DNA from: an uncultured Atopobium sp.
Lineage (GTDB): Bacteria > Actinomycetota > Coriobacteriia > Coriobacteriales > Atopobiaceae
Direction: 5' to 3'
Length of the DNA stretch: 5,191 nt
Assembly: GCA_937926845.1 (NCBI GenBank)
Contig: CALBBS010000175.1
Location: 1 to 5,191 of the forward strand
The position numbers and the translations under genes are program-made. A model generated the notes under the pieces. The model had not been told where the DNA came from, did no database searches, and saw nothing but the letters and a program-made list of their open reading frames with translations. Of the stretch, positions 1 to 5,191 are shown one piece after another (the first letter of the stretch is position 1; each line of letters opens with the position of its first letter).

Positions 1-826
1 TTGCATCTACTAAATGCTCGTACATATCTCCAGGGAACTTAGAATCAATAGGAAGCCAAACGGTCTCCCCTGACTCTCCAGGCAACTTAACAGCAAACTC
101 CACGCGCTCAGTAGAGCCAGAAATGGTGGCAACATTCTCTTCATACTGCTCTGGAGAAAGAATGTCTCTTAGAATTGCGCCAAGCTGAATTTCTCCAACA
201 ATTCCGCGAGTCTTAACGCCAGAGAGAACTTTCTTTAAGTCTCCAACACCCTCTGCAAGACCGCGCATTTCTCCCAAGCCTTGATGAACTTGCTCAAGTT
301 GAGTAGACACACGCTGGAACGATTGAGTCATACGCTCATCAAGCGTTTTCTGGAGTTTCTCGTCAACGGTCTGACGCATGAGTTCAAGTTTTGCCTCGTT
401 CTCTTTACGCATATCGCTGAGCTGTTTGTCAACAGTCTCTCTAACCTTGCCAAGCTGCTCAGTTGAAGCCTGGGAAGTTGCTTTCATGTTATCATCCACA
501 CGACGCTGAAAAGCATCAAAACGAGCATCAAGCTGAGCAATGCGTTGATCAGTCTGCTTTGTCTGATTTTGCAGTGTTGAGGTGAGCTTTTGATCAACTA
601 CCTCTCTTACCTTCTCAAGCTTTATATCCATAAGCTCTTGCATTTTTGCCATGTTATCCGTAACACGACGATCCAACTCTTGGGAGCTTCTTATAAGCTC
701 TGCAGATGATGTTTGACTTTGCTCTTGCAGCGTCTTTACTTGCGAGAGCTTAGAGGAAAGTGTGACAAGGCTCACGATAAGCACAATGACAACTACAGCC
801 AAAACTAACAGCACAAGCAAATCCAC
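1..826 (-). CDS. rmuC: RmuC family protein (DNA recombination protein), N-terminal part, cut by the window's left edge
   Basis: Translating the minus strand from 826 gives 275 codons without a stop, running off base 1, so the C-terminus is missing. Residues 2-22 form a strongly hydrophobic segment (MDLLVLLVLAVVVIVLIVSL), a probable N-terminal membrane anchor. Residues from about 23 to 190 are a long polar heptad-like coiled coil rich in Q, E, K and R. The RmuC domain then begins: a GxxGExQL motif near residues 208-214, VEFAVKLPG, and VWLPIDSKFPGDMYEHLVDA at the edge, which are hallmark blocks of this family. The family is restriction-endonuclease-fold-like and limits inversions at short inverted repeats in E. 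coli; its biochemical reaction is not settled. The GTG start at 826 is preferred because an in-frame TAG lies at 836-838 and AGGGGAG (831-837) sits four bases upstream. The gene follows htrA after 61 bases with no obvious terminator, so they are probably co-transcribed. Confidence 0.93.
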   Translation of the reverse strand, partial: MDLLVLLVLAVVVIVLIVSLVTLSSKLSQVKTLQEQSQTSSAELIRSSQELDRRVTDNMAKMQELMDIKLEKVREVVDQKLTSTLQNQTKQTDQRIAQLDARFDAFQRRVDDNMKATSQASTEQLGKVRETVDKQLSDMRKENEAKLELMRQTVDEKLQKTLDERMTQSFQRVSTQLEQVHQGLGEMRGLAEGVGDLKKVLSGVKTRGIVGEIQLGAILRDILSPEQYEENVATISGSTERVEFAVKLPGESGETVWLPIDSKFPGDMYEHLVDA

Positions 827-848
827 AAGACTCCCCTAACTCATGACA

Positions 849-880
849 GAACAAACAAACGCAAACACAGCAAACACAAT
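849..880. repeat. Short G/T-rich degenerate repeat between htrA and rmuC
   Basis: On the minus strand this spacer contains four close copies of GTTTG (TGTTTGCTGTGTTTGCG followed by TTTGTTTG), so it is almost free of C. It lies just after the htrA stop and before the rmuC ribosome binding site. No stable hairpin or U-tract is visible. It may be simple low-complexity spacer sequence; no function is claimed. Confidence 0.4.
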
Positions 881-887
881 CTGAGTG

Positions 888-2303
888 TTAGCCAAAAATT
901 CCGTAGATTGCTTCTGCAATGCTATTGGTAATGCTCTCTACGATATTCACAAATGGATTATCGGAATTAACATCTTTATCTCCATAAGGATTAGTGAAGT
1001 AATCCCAGAATTCTTCCCAATAGTTTTGCTGGCGGTAATACCTATAGGAATCATCATCTTCAGTACGATCCTGCTTATCATCAACGTTGTTTGTTTCGTT
1101 CTTGCTGTTCTTTTCTTTCTCTTTCATAGAAGAAAGCGTCTCATCAGAACCAAGCGTGACGTTGATGGTAAGGCGGTCTTCTCCACGTACGACCTCTACA
1201 GGAACGGTCTCTCCAATCTTGTGGGAACGAACGGCAATAATAGCTGCATCAGCAGAAACTACGCGCTCTCCACCAATAGAGACAATAACATCACCCTTTT
1301 TAATACCAGCACCCTCTGCAGGACTATCATCAAGAAGGCCTGCTACATACGCACCGTAATCTACCGAGAGATCATTGCGCTTTGCAACTCGAGGAGTAAC
1401 GGTCTGCATAGAAAGACCAATATAGGCATGCTTAACTTGTTGGCCAGAAAGAATCTGATTTGCAATATCAATGGCATAGTTAACAGGAATTGCAAAACCA
1501 ATACCAGCAAACGACTGAGTGTCTGACGAGTAAAGCGTGCAAATACCAACAAGCTGACCATTAGAATCAACTAATGCACCACCAGAGTTACCAGGGTTAA
1601 TAGCAGCGTCAACCTGGATAAGGTTTGCATAGATAGTGGTTTCTCCGCCCTCTGTCTCAAGCATATCTCCACGAGAAAGAGCAGAAACAATACCTGCAGA
1701 AACAGAGTGGTCAAGACCAAATGGACTACCAACACTCATAACCCAACTACCAGGAGCTAAGTTATCGGAATTACCAATCTCAATTGGAGTTAGGCTATCT
1801 CCTTTAAGATCTGCATGAAGAACAGCCAGGTCAGAGGTTGGATCTGTACCAACAACAGTACACTCATACTCTTTGTCATTAACGGAGATAGAGAACGTAT
1901 CCATACCCTCAATGACGTGGTAATTGGTAAGAATGTCTCCATTTGTGTTCAATACAACACCAGAACCGGTTGAGCCTGATGAATCACTAGTAGCCTTAAC
2001 GGACACAACCGAAGGTAAAACCTTAGCAGCTACCGTTTCTGCCGTCTTAGTATCAGTGGGTTCTGCAGCAGGACGAGACGTTGCAGCTTGAGAAATAGTT
2101 ACCTGACCAGATACTGCAGGAAGCTTAGAAATTCCCTCTCCCAAAGCAATGGTAGGGACACAAGCAACGGCAAAAGCAATTGCACAAGCTGTTCTTTTTA
2201 CACTTGAGCTTTTGAACATAGACATAAATCCAGTCTGCTTAACTGGCGAGAAACGCTTATAAACAGCGGAATCTGTGGTTAAACCATGTACTTGGTTCTC
2301 CAT
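888..2303 (-). CDS. htrA: HtrA/DegP-family trypsin-like serine protease, membrane-anchored, one PDZ domain
   Basis: A 471-residue cell-surface quality-control protease that would degrade or refold misfolded exported proteins. An N-terminal tail of about 36 basic/polar residues is followed by one hydrophobic segment (about 37-54), giving a cytoplasmic N-terminus and an extracytoplasmic catalytic part. The trypsin-like domain spans about 88-288, with the catalytic triad visible as His129 (TNYHVIEG), Asp158 (TSDLAVL) and Ser240 (NPGNSGG). A single PDZ domain covers about 292-385 (YIGLSMQ, DSPAEGAGIKKGDVIVSI). After it come about 85 extra residues: an acidic/lysine linker, an aromatic cluster (420-440) and an amphipathic hydrophobic end. 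An in-frame ATG at 2369 would add 22 residues, but AAGGAGG at 2310-2316 lies six bases before ATG 2303, which fixes the start there. The ATG at 2309 abuts the Shine-Dalgarno and is too close. The gene probably has its own promoter and reads on into rmuC. HtrA identity is firm; substrates are unknown. Confidence 0.95.
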   Translation of the reverse strand: MENQVHGLTTDSAVYKRFSPVKQTGFMSMFKSSSVKRTACAIAFAVACVPTIALGEGISKLPAVSGQVTISQAATSRPAAEPTDTKTAETVAAKVLPSVVSVKATSDSSGSTGSGVVLNTNGDILTNYHVIEGMDTFSISVNDKEYECTVVGTDPTSDLAVLHADLKGDSLTPIEIGNSDNLAPGSWVMSVGSPFGLDHSVSAGIVSALSRGDMLETEGGETTIYANLIQVDAAINPGNSGGALVDSNGQLVGICTLYSSDTQSFAGIGFAIPVNYAIDIANQILSGQQVKHAYIGLSMQTVTPRVAKRNDLSVDYGAYVAGLLDDSPAEGAGIKKGDVIVSIGGERVVSADAAIIAVRSHKIGETVPVEVVRGEDRLTINVTLGSDETLSSMKEKEKNSKNETNNVDDKQDRTEDDDSYRYYRQQNYWEEFWDYFTNPYGDKDVNSDNPFVNIVESITNSIAEAIYGIFG

Positions 2304-2309
2304 AGACAT

Positions 2310-2316
2310 CCTCCTT
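2310..2316 (-). promoter_or_regulatory. Ribosome binding site of htrA (decides the start)
   Basis: AAGGAGG on the minus strand, six bases before ATG 2303. It rules out the upstream in-frame ATG at 2369 and makes ATG 2309, which directly touches it, unlikely. Confidence 0.85.
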
Positions 2317-2347
2317 AACATCACTTTGATGCAAACAGCTAACGCAA

Positions 2348-2377
2348 ATAATTCTGCGCTAAACACCAATTTTTCAA
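2348..2377 (-). promoter_or_regulatory. Candidate sigma-70-type promoter for htrA
   Basis: On the minus strand TTGAAA (2372-2377, five of six matches to TTGACA) is followed after 18 bases by AATTAT (2348-2353, four of six matches to TATAAT). This would start the transcript near 2341 with a leader of about 38 bases. A competing -10 box, TAGAAT, lies at 2385-2390, but no -35 box stands at a proper distance from it. Assigned by eye only. Confidence 0.4.
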
Positions 2378-2414
2378 TATGTGTATTCTACCCGTTATAC
2401 CGGACAAAAATTCG

Positions 2415-2431
2415 TTTCTCATTATGAGAAA
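2415..2431. promoter_or_regulatory. 17-bp palindrome upstream of htrA, candidate operator
   Basis: TTTCTCAT-T-ATGAGAAA has perfect 8-base arms around one central base. It lies about 40 bases upstream of the candidate -35 box at 2372-2377, and about 25 bases upstream of the alternative -10 box at 2385-2390. The near-zero spacer is typical of a dimeric regulator site. On the minus strand it is followed by CGAATTTTTG, so a weak terminator for the upstream regulator gene (six-pair AT-rich stem, five-T run) is the alternative reading. It does not resemble CIRCE (TTAGCACTC arms) or HAIR (CTTGAGT arms). Confidence 0.45.
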
Positions 2432-2435
2432 GACG

Positions 2436-2450
2436 AGCGGGAGTCCTGCT
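2436..2450. repeat. 15-bp imperfect palindrome beside the htrA operator candidate
   Basis: AGCGGGA-G-TCCTGCT has 7-base arms with one mismatch (a G-U pair on the plus strand, an A-C mismatch on the minus strand). It sits four bases from the palindrome at 2415-2431. It could be a second regulator site or part of a composite termination region after the regulator gene. No T-run follows it directly on the minus strand. Confidence 0.35.
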
Positions 2451-2499
2451 AATAAGTAAGAAGTTTGCAGATCCCATTAAATGCAGTTTGTACCTGCGA

Positions 2500-3174
2500 T
2501 TATGCTCTAAACAGATAGCCTACACCGCGCACCGTCTCAAGATGAGCGGCTGCTTGAGGACCAATCTTTGAGCGAACACGCCTTACGTGAACGTCAACTG
2601 TTCTGGTACCACCACAGTACTCAAAGCCCCAAACGCGCTGCAAAAGAGCCTCACGCGAGTATGCACGAGACGGATGGGTTGCCAAGAATGACAGCAGCAG
2701 ATACTCCATATACGTAAGATCAACGGGAGATTCATCGATGTAAACCTGATACGTTGCCAGGTTAATCTTTATGTTGTCAACAATAACCAAATCTCTAGAA
2801 GTGCTCTCGGTACCTGGCCACAAAAGCAGCGAACACCTGAGGCTAAACTCCTGGATAGTTGCAGTAGACAAAATAAAATCACTCTTACCCTGAACAGGCA
2901 GAACAAACTTAGAAAGATTATCAAGGTCAGCAACAAACAGGCGAGCAATTCCACCATTTTGCGCAGAATAATTCTCAACCGTACTGATAACATCCTGGGA
3001 AAGGTCTTTTTGATCAAGAATGATAAGGTCAAACGTGTGACCAGAAGCTGCAGCCTGCGAGAAAGAAGCAGCGTTTGCAAGAGCAATAGACACATCAATG
3101 ACATGCGAAAGTTCACGCATACGTTCATGTAAGCGTGTCGTTGCAGATACAAGAAGAATATTCTTGTGATGCAT
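2500..3174 (-). CDS. OmpR-family winged-helix regulator with degenerate receiver domain, GlnR-like orphan
   Basis: A 224-residue DNA-binding protein. Residues 1-118 keep a receiver-like shape: ILLVS at 6-10, FDLIILDQKDL at 49-58, and a late strand at 99-102. The aspartate at the phospho-acceptor place (Asp54) is present, but the acidic pair normally after the first strand is replaced by Ser-Ala (10-11), and the usual lysine of the KP motif is missing (DFILSTAT). Normal phosphorylation is therefore unlikely. Residues about 128-224 are a well-kept winged helix: LTYMEYLLLSFLA, REALLQRVWGFEY, the recognition helix GGTRTVDVHVRRVRSKIG (188-205) and the wing VRGVGYLF. As I remember actinobacterial GlnR, it shares the lost pocket, the VDxxxDL-like motif and the GGTRTVDVHVRRLRxKLG block, so GlnR-like nitrogen control is the best guess. 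A diverged OmpR regulator with another role is possible. No histidine kinase gene is adjacent. ATG 3174 is supported by AGGGGG five bases upstream. The neighbouring amino-acid transporter operon lies just upstream on the same strand. Confidence 0.85.
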   Translation of the reverse strand: MHHKNILLVSATTRLHERMRELSHVIDVSIALANAASFSQAAASGHTFDLIILDQKDLSQDVISTVENYSAQNGGIARLFVADLDNLSKFVLPVQGKSDFILSTATIQEFSLRCSLLLWPGTESTSRDLVIVDNIKINLATYQVYIDESPVDLTYMEYLLLSFLATHPSRAYSREALLQRVWGFEYCGGTRTVDVHVRRVRSKIGPQAAAHLETVRGVGYLFRA

Positions 3175-3199
3175 CGATTCCCCCTAGGATAAGCTTAAT

Positions 3200-3215
3200 C
3201 TTATAAAGCATACCA
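3200..3215 (-). promoter_or_regulatory. Candidate promoter of the GlnR-like regulator gene
   Basis: Two -10 candidates overlap this stretch on the minus strand: TATAAG (3200-3205, five of six matches) and the extended type TGG-TATGCT (3207-3215). Neither has a good -35 hexamer at 16-18 bases, as in extended -10 or activator-dependent promoters. The transcript would have a leader of about 20-26 bases before ATG 3174. The inverted repeat at 3233-3254 lies just upstream, at roughly the -35 to -55 position. Confidence 0.4.
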
Positions 3216-3232
3216 CAAGCTGCGAATAAAGA

Positions 3233-3254
3233 GCAGATATACCTTATTATCTGC
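3233..3254. promoter_or_regulatory. Inverted repeat upstream of the regulator gene, candidate operator
   Basis: GCAGATA (3233-3239) and TATCTGC (3248-3254) are perfect 7-base inverted arms separated by eight bases. The 15-base centre-to-centre distance would suit a dimer or tandem half-sites. It lies just upstream of the candidate -10 boxes of the regulator gene, so self-regulation or activation is plausible. It does not match the GlnR box I remember (GTnAC then GAAAC half-sites). Confidence 0.4.
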
Positions 3255-3256
3255 AA

Positions 3257-3284
3257 TTAGGGCGAGAAGATCTTCTCGCCCTAA
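3257..3284. terminator. Perfect 28-bp palindrome, probable terminator hairpin of the transporter operon (possibly bidirectional)
   Basis: TTAGGGCGAGAAGA is followed directly by its exact reverse complement. As RNA it gives a 12-pair stem with a GAUC loop, 43 bases after the ATPase stop codon, which is the normal place for a terminator. The T-run is on the unexpected side: six T's (3289-3294) follow the stem on the plus strand, while on the minus strand, where the genes are, only UU and then GCAGAU follow, with an A-rich stretch before the stem. It may therefore stop transcripts in both directions, or act mainly on antisense transcription. A DNA-level operator role is a less likely alternative. 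Confidence 0.6.
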
Positions 3285-3327
3285 AATATTTTTTACGTTT
3301 GCGTATTAATTGTAAAAAGTATGGGTT

Positions 3328-4188
3328 TTACGCAATAGCGCCAATGAACTCAGCTGTTCGAGGGTTCTGTGGATTGTTGAAGATGACATCAGGAGTACCT
3401 TGCTCAACTACCACTCCCCCTTCCATAAAGACCACGCGATCTGCCACGTCTTTTGCAAAACCCATCTCGTGCGTTACCACAATCATGGTCATACCAGAGT
3501 TCTTTGCCAGATCACGCATAACATCCAAAACACCACGGACAAGCTCGGGGTCAAGCGCGGATGTAGGCTCGTCAAACAGAAGCACGTTTGGGTGCATTGC
3601 CACAGCGCGAGCAATTGCTACACGCTGCTGCTGACCACCGGAAAGTGCACCAGGCTTAAAGTCTGCTCTATCGGCAAGGCCAACCGCCTCAAGCTGCTTT
3701 AGCGCCTCCGCTTCTGCCTCTTCTTTTGACTTTCCTAGAACCTTAATCTGACCAATCATTACGTTCTCTTTGACCGTTAAATGACCAAACAGATTGAATT
3801 GCTGAAAGACCATTCCGACATCTCTACGAAGGGCGTTGACCTCAGCTTCATTGGTACCTGTAATCTCTTGATCTTCAATAAGAATATGGCCTGCAGAAGG
3901 AGTCTCCAGCAGATTGATACAACGAAGCATGGTGGACTTACCAGAGCCAGAAGGACCAAGTACAACCACTACTTCACCTGGCCAAATAGTCAGGTTAACG
4001 TCATTTAAGACAGGCGTTGATCCAAACGACTTATTGAGGTGCTCAATACGAACAATAGGATGTTCACCTGACTCAAAAGCATGGTTAGTAAGCGGCTTAT
4101 CGCGCTCAAATGCCTCTTGTGCAGCAACTTCAGCATCCAAGGCAGGTTGTTCTGTGTTCGACTTCTTTTTGAAAGAAAAGAAAGACAT
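3328..4188 (-). CDS. glnQ: Polar amino-acid ABC transporter ATP-binding protein (GlnQ type)
   Basis: The 286-residue ATPase that powers the importer encoded just upstream, acting at the inner face of the membrane. All nucleotide-binding motifs are intact: Walker A GPSGSGKST (78-86), Q-loop in VFQQFNLF (Gln129/130), signature LSGGQQQR (182-189), Walker B VLLFDEP (202-208, with Glu207 catalytic), D-loop SALD (210-213) and switch His240 (VVTHEMGFA). The pattern VFQQFNLF with THEMGFA is typical of the glutamine/polar amino-acid group; the exact substrate cannot be told, so the symbol is a family label. The ABC core begins near residue 45. The first 44 residues (FFSFKKKS, then an Ala/Glu-rich polar stretch) are extra compared with the roughly 240-residue members. 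ATG 4188 is supported by AAGGAGG (4196-4202) seven bases upstream and overlaps the permease stop by one base (TAATG), so the two are probably translationally coupled. Confidence 0.93.
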   Translation of the reverse strand: MSFFSFKKKSNTEQPALDAEVAAQEAFERDKPLTNHAFESGEHPIVRIEHLNKSFGSTPVLNDVNLTIWPGEVVVVLGPSGSGKSTMLRCINLLETPSAGHILIEDQEITGTNEAEVNALRRDVGMVFQQFNLFGHLTVKENVMIGQIKVLGKSKEEAEAEALKQLEAVGLADRADFKPGALSGGQQQRVAIARAVAMHPNVLLFDEPTSALDPELVRGVLDVMRDLAKNSGMTMIVVTHEMGFAKDVADRVVFMEGGVVVEQGTPDVIFNNPQNPRTAEFIGAIA

Positions 4189-5191
4189 TAGTTTTCCTCC
4201 TTGGAAATAGCTTGAGTCTTACTAGCTGCGGAACTTGCTGTTTTACCTGTTTCTGACTGCTCCATGCGTTTCTCGATAGTGCCAACTACCTTAATAAGTG
4301 GCAAGGTAATTGCCAAATAGAACAAGGCAGCCGTCATATATGGCGTCATGTTTCCCGTTGAGGTGGTGAGGTTTTTAGCAAACATCATCAGCTCCATAAC
4401 ACCTACAGAAGAAAGCAGCGAGGTATCTTTGTAGGACGTGATAAAGTCGCTGGTAAGAGGCGGAATAACCCGGCGGATAGTTTGAGGAATGATGATAAAC
4501 GTCATGGTCTGGAAGCGATTCATACCAAGAGAGCTTGCTGCCTCATACTGACCCTGCGGAATTGATTGAATGCCCGCGCGGAAAATCTCAGAAAGATACG
4601 CAGAAGAGTTAATAGCAACCACAATAAAGCCAAGCAAATTAGTGTCCAGATTGATATTTAACATAGGAAGACCAAAGAACAGAATATAAATCTGCAGGAA
4701 AAATGGGGTTCCACGCAACAAATTGATATATACCACCGCAAGTGCACGCAGGAGCGGATTCTTGGAAATCTTCAGCAGCGCAAAGCCCATTCCCAGCACA
4801 ATAGCCACAGGATAGGCGCAAATTACAATTGCAAGGCAAACCAGCCATCCAGGAAAAAGCATCACAACTGAAGAGACAATCAGTTGAGGCTTTAAGAACA
4901 TCCCCAAAAAGTGGTTGGAATTCCACGCCTCAACCCAAGGCTGAACATCAAGCCAATTCACTAGAGCCTGAACAGGAGTGTTAGAAATAATGGTGATTTC
5001 AGGAGAAGAGGCAAGCTTTTGAGTCCCTTGCTCAGTGGTATATGTTCCCTCAACAGTGTACGAACCGCCGTCAGCAGGAAACTTCATGCCGGAAATCTCT
5101 ACACGAATCAGCTTTTGAGCATCCACCGGCGTTGCAAAAGAAATCACAACCTGCGTTCCCTGGACGCTTGCAGTTGCCTCAATCTTCTCGC
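4188..5191 (-). CDS. Amino-acid ABC transporter permease (HisM/GlnP type) with fused N-terminal extracytoplasmic segment, 5' end outside the window
   Basis: The frame is open from the right edge to TAA at 4190-4188; 333 full codons are visible. The first 85-100 visible residues (about 5191-4890) have no membrane segment and look beta-rich (VVISFATPVDAQ, GGSYTVEGTYTTEQGTQKL), so they are probably outside the membrane. The permease domain follows from about 4880: a first helix WLVCLAIVICAYPVAIVLG, the family blocks YINLLRGTPFFLQIYILFFGLP and EIFRAGIQSIPQGQYEAASSLG (the EAA loop that docks the ATPase, about 4580-4523), then PQTIRRVIPPL and SYKDTSLLSS. A polar Ser/Lys/Glu-rich tail of about 28 residues ends the protein. 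It works with the ATPase at 3328-4188. Many relatives are fused to a substrate-binding domain, which could lie beyond the edge, but the visible N-terminal stretch does not look like the end of a type II binding protein. A GTG at 5147 is not the start, because open frame continues upstream without a ribosome binding site. Confidence 0.9.
   Translation of the reverse strand, partial: EKIEATASVQGTQVVISFATPVDAQKLIRVEISGMKFPADGGSYTVEGTYTTEQGTQKLASSPEITIISNTPVQALVNWLDVQPWVEAWNSNHFLGMFLKPQLIVSSVVMLFPGWLVCLAIVICAYPVAIVLGMGFALLKISKNPLLRALAVVYINLLRGTPFFLQIYILFFGLPMLNINLDTNLLGFIVVAINSSAYLSEIFRAGIQSIPQGQYEAASSLGMNRFQTMTFIIIPQTIRRVIPPLTSDFITSYKDTSLLSSVGVMELMMFAKNLTTSTGNMTPYMTAALFYLAITLPLIKVVGTIEKRMEQSETGKTASSAASKTQAISKEEN
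4196..4202 (-). promoter_or_regulatory. Ribosome binding site of the GlnQ-type ATPase, inside the permease gene
   Basis: AAGGAGG on the minus strand lies seven bases before ATG 4188, within the last codons of the permease gene. It supports the long N-terminal form of the ATPase and independent re-initiation at the TAATG overlap. Confidence 0.85.

Noticed and set aside
281..466. Small plus-strand open frame opposite rmuC
   Set aside because: It is antisense to the coiled-coil part of RmuC, whose downstream family motifs confirm the minus-strand frame.
885..1526. A 213-codon open frame on the plus strand inside htrA
   Set aside because: It lies antisense to a protease with an intact catalytic triad and PDZ domain. 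Its product has no recognisable motif, is of unlikely composition, and has no convincing ribosome binding site.
2319..2331. CATCA-CTT-TGATG inverted repeat just upstream of the htrA ribosome binding site
   Set aside because: Five-base arms are common by chance, and the repeat does not cover the Shine-Dalgarno or start codon.
2304..2369. Longer htrA form starting at ATG 2369
   Set aside because: The strong AAGGAGG at 2310-2316 falls inside this extension and is ideally placed for ATG 2303. The candidate promoter -10/-35 boxes also overlap or lie close to ATG 2369.
2483..2497. GCAG-N7-CTGC hairpin just after the regulator stop codon
   Set aside because: Only four base pairs and no T-run on the minus strand; too weak to call a terminator.
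4188..5147. Permease start at GTG 5147
   Set aside because: The frame stays open upstream to the window edge with no ribosome binding site before 5147, so this is an internal valine codon.

Overview
The window reads as a chromosomal stretch of a moderately low-GC actinobacterium. All five genes lie on the minus strand, so transcription runs from right to left. The mid-40s GC by eye, the AAGGAGG-type ribosome binding sites and the actinobacterial GlnR-like regulator next to a HisM/GlnQ-type transporter would suit the Coriobacteriia (Atopobium/Lancefieldella/Olsenella group). That placement is inference from sequence character and remembered families, not from a search.

In transcription order: (1) 5191-4188, the 3' part of a polar amino-acid ABC permease with a beta-rich, apparently extracytoplasmic segment fused ahead of its membrane domain; its 5' end lies outside the window. 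(2) 4188-3328, the partner GlnQ-type ATPase, joined to the permease by a one-base TAATG stop/start overlap. (3) 3327-3175, an intergenic region with a perfect 28-bp palindrome, a GCAGATA/TATCTGC inverted repeat and a probable promoter. (4) 3174-2500, an orphan OmpR-type winged-helix regulator whose receiver domain has lost the acidic pair and the lysine needed for phosphorylation, as in GlnR. (5) 2499-2304, an intergenic region with two short palindromes and a probable promoter. (6) 2303-888, a membrane-anchored HtrA/DegP-type serine protease with one PDZ domain and an unusual acidic then aromatic-rich C-terminal tail. (7) 826-1, the N-terminal part of RmuC, running off the left edge.

The transporter pair forms one operon. 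The regulator appears to have its own promoter, and its GlnR-like architecture beside an amino-acid/glutamine-type importer suggests a nitrogen-control link (inference). htrA probably starts from its own promoter, and rmuC follows it after only 61 bases with no clear terminator, so the two are probably co-transcribed. I see no RNA genes, insertion sequences, CRISPR arrays or phage genes, and no gene-free gap longer than about 200 bases. The most interesting items are the degenerate-receiver regulator, the HtrA tail, the fused extracytoplasmic segment of the permease, and the palindromes in the two regulatory gaps. Nothing here shows a wholly new system.
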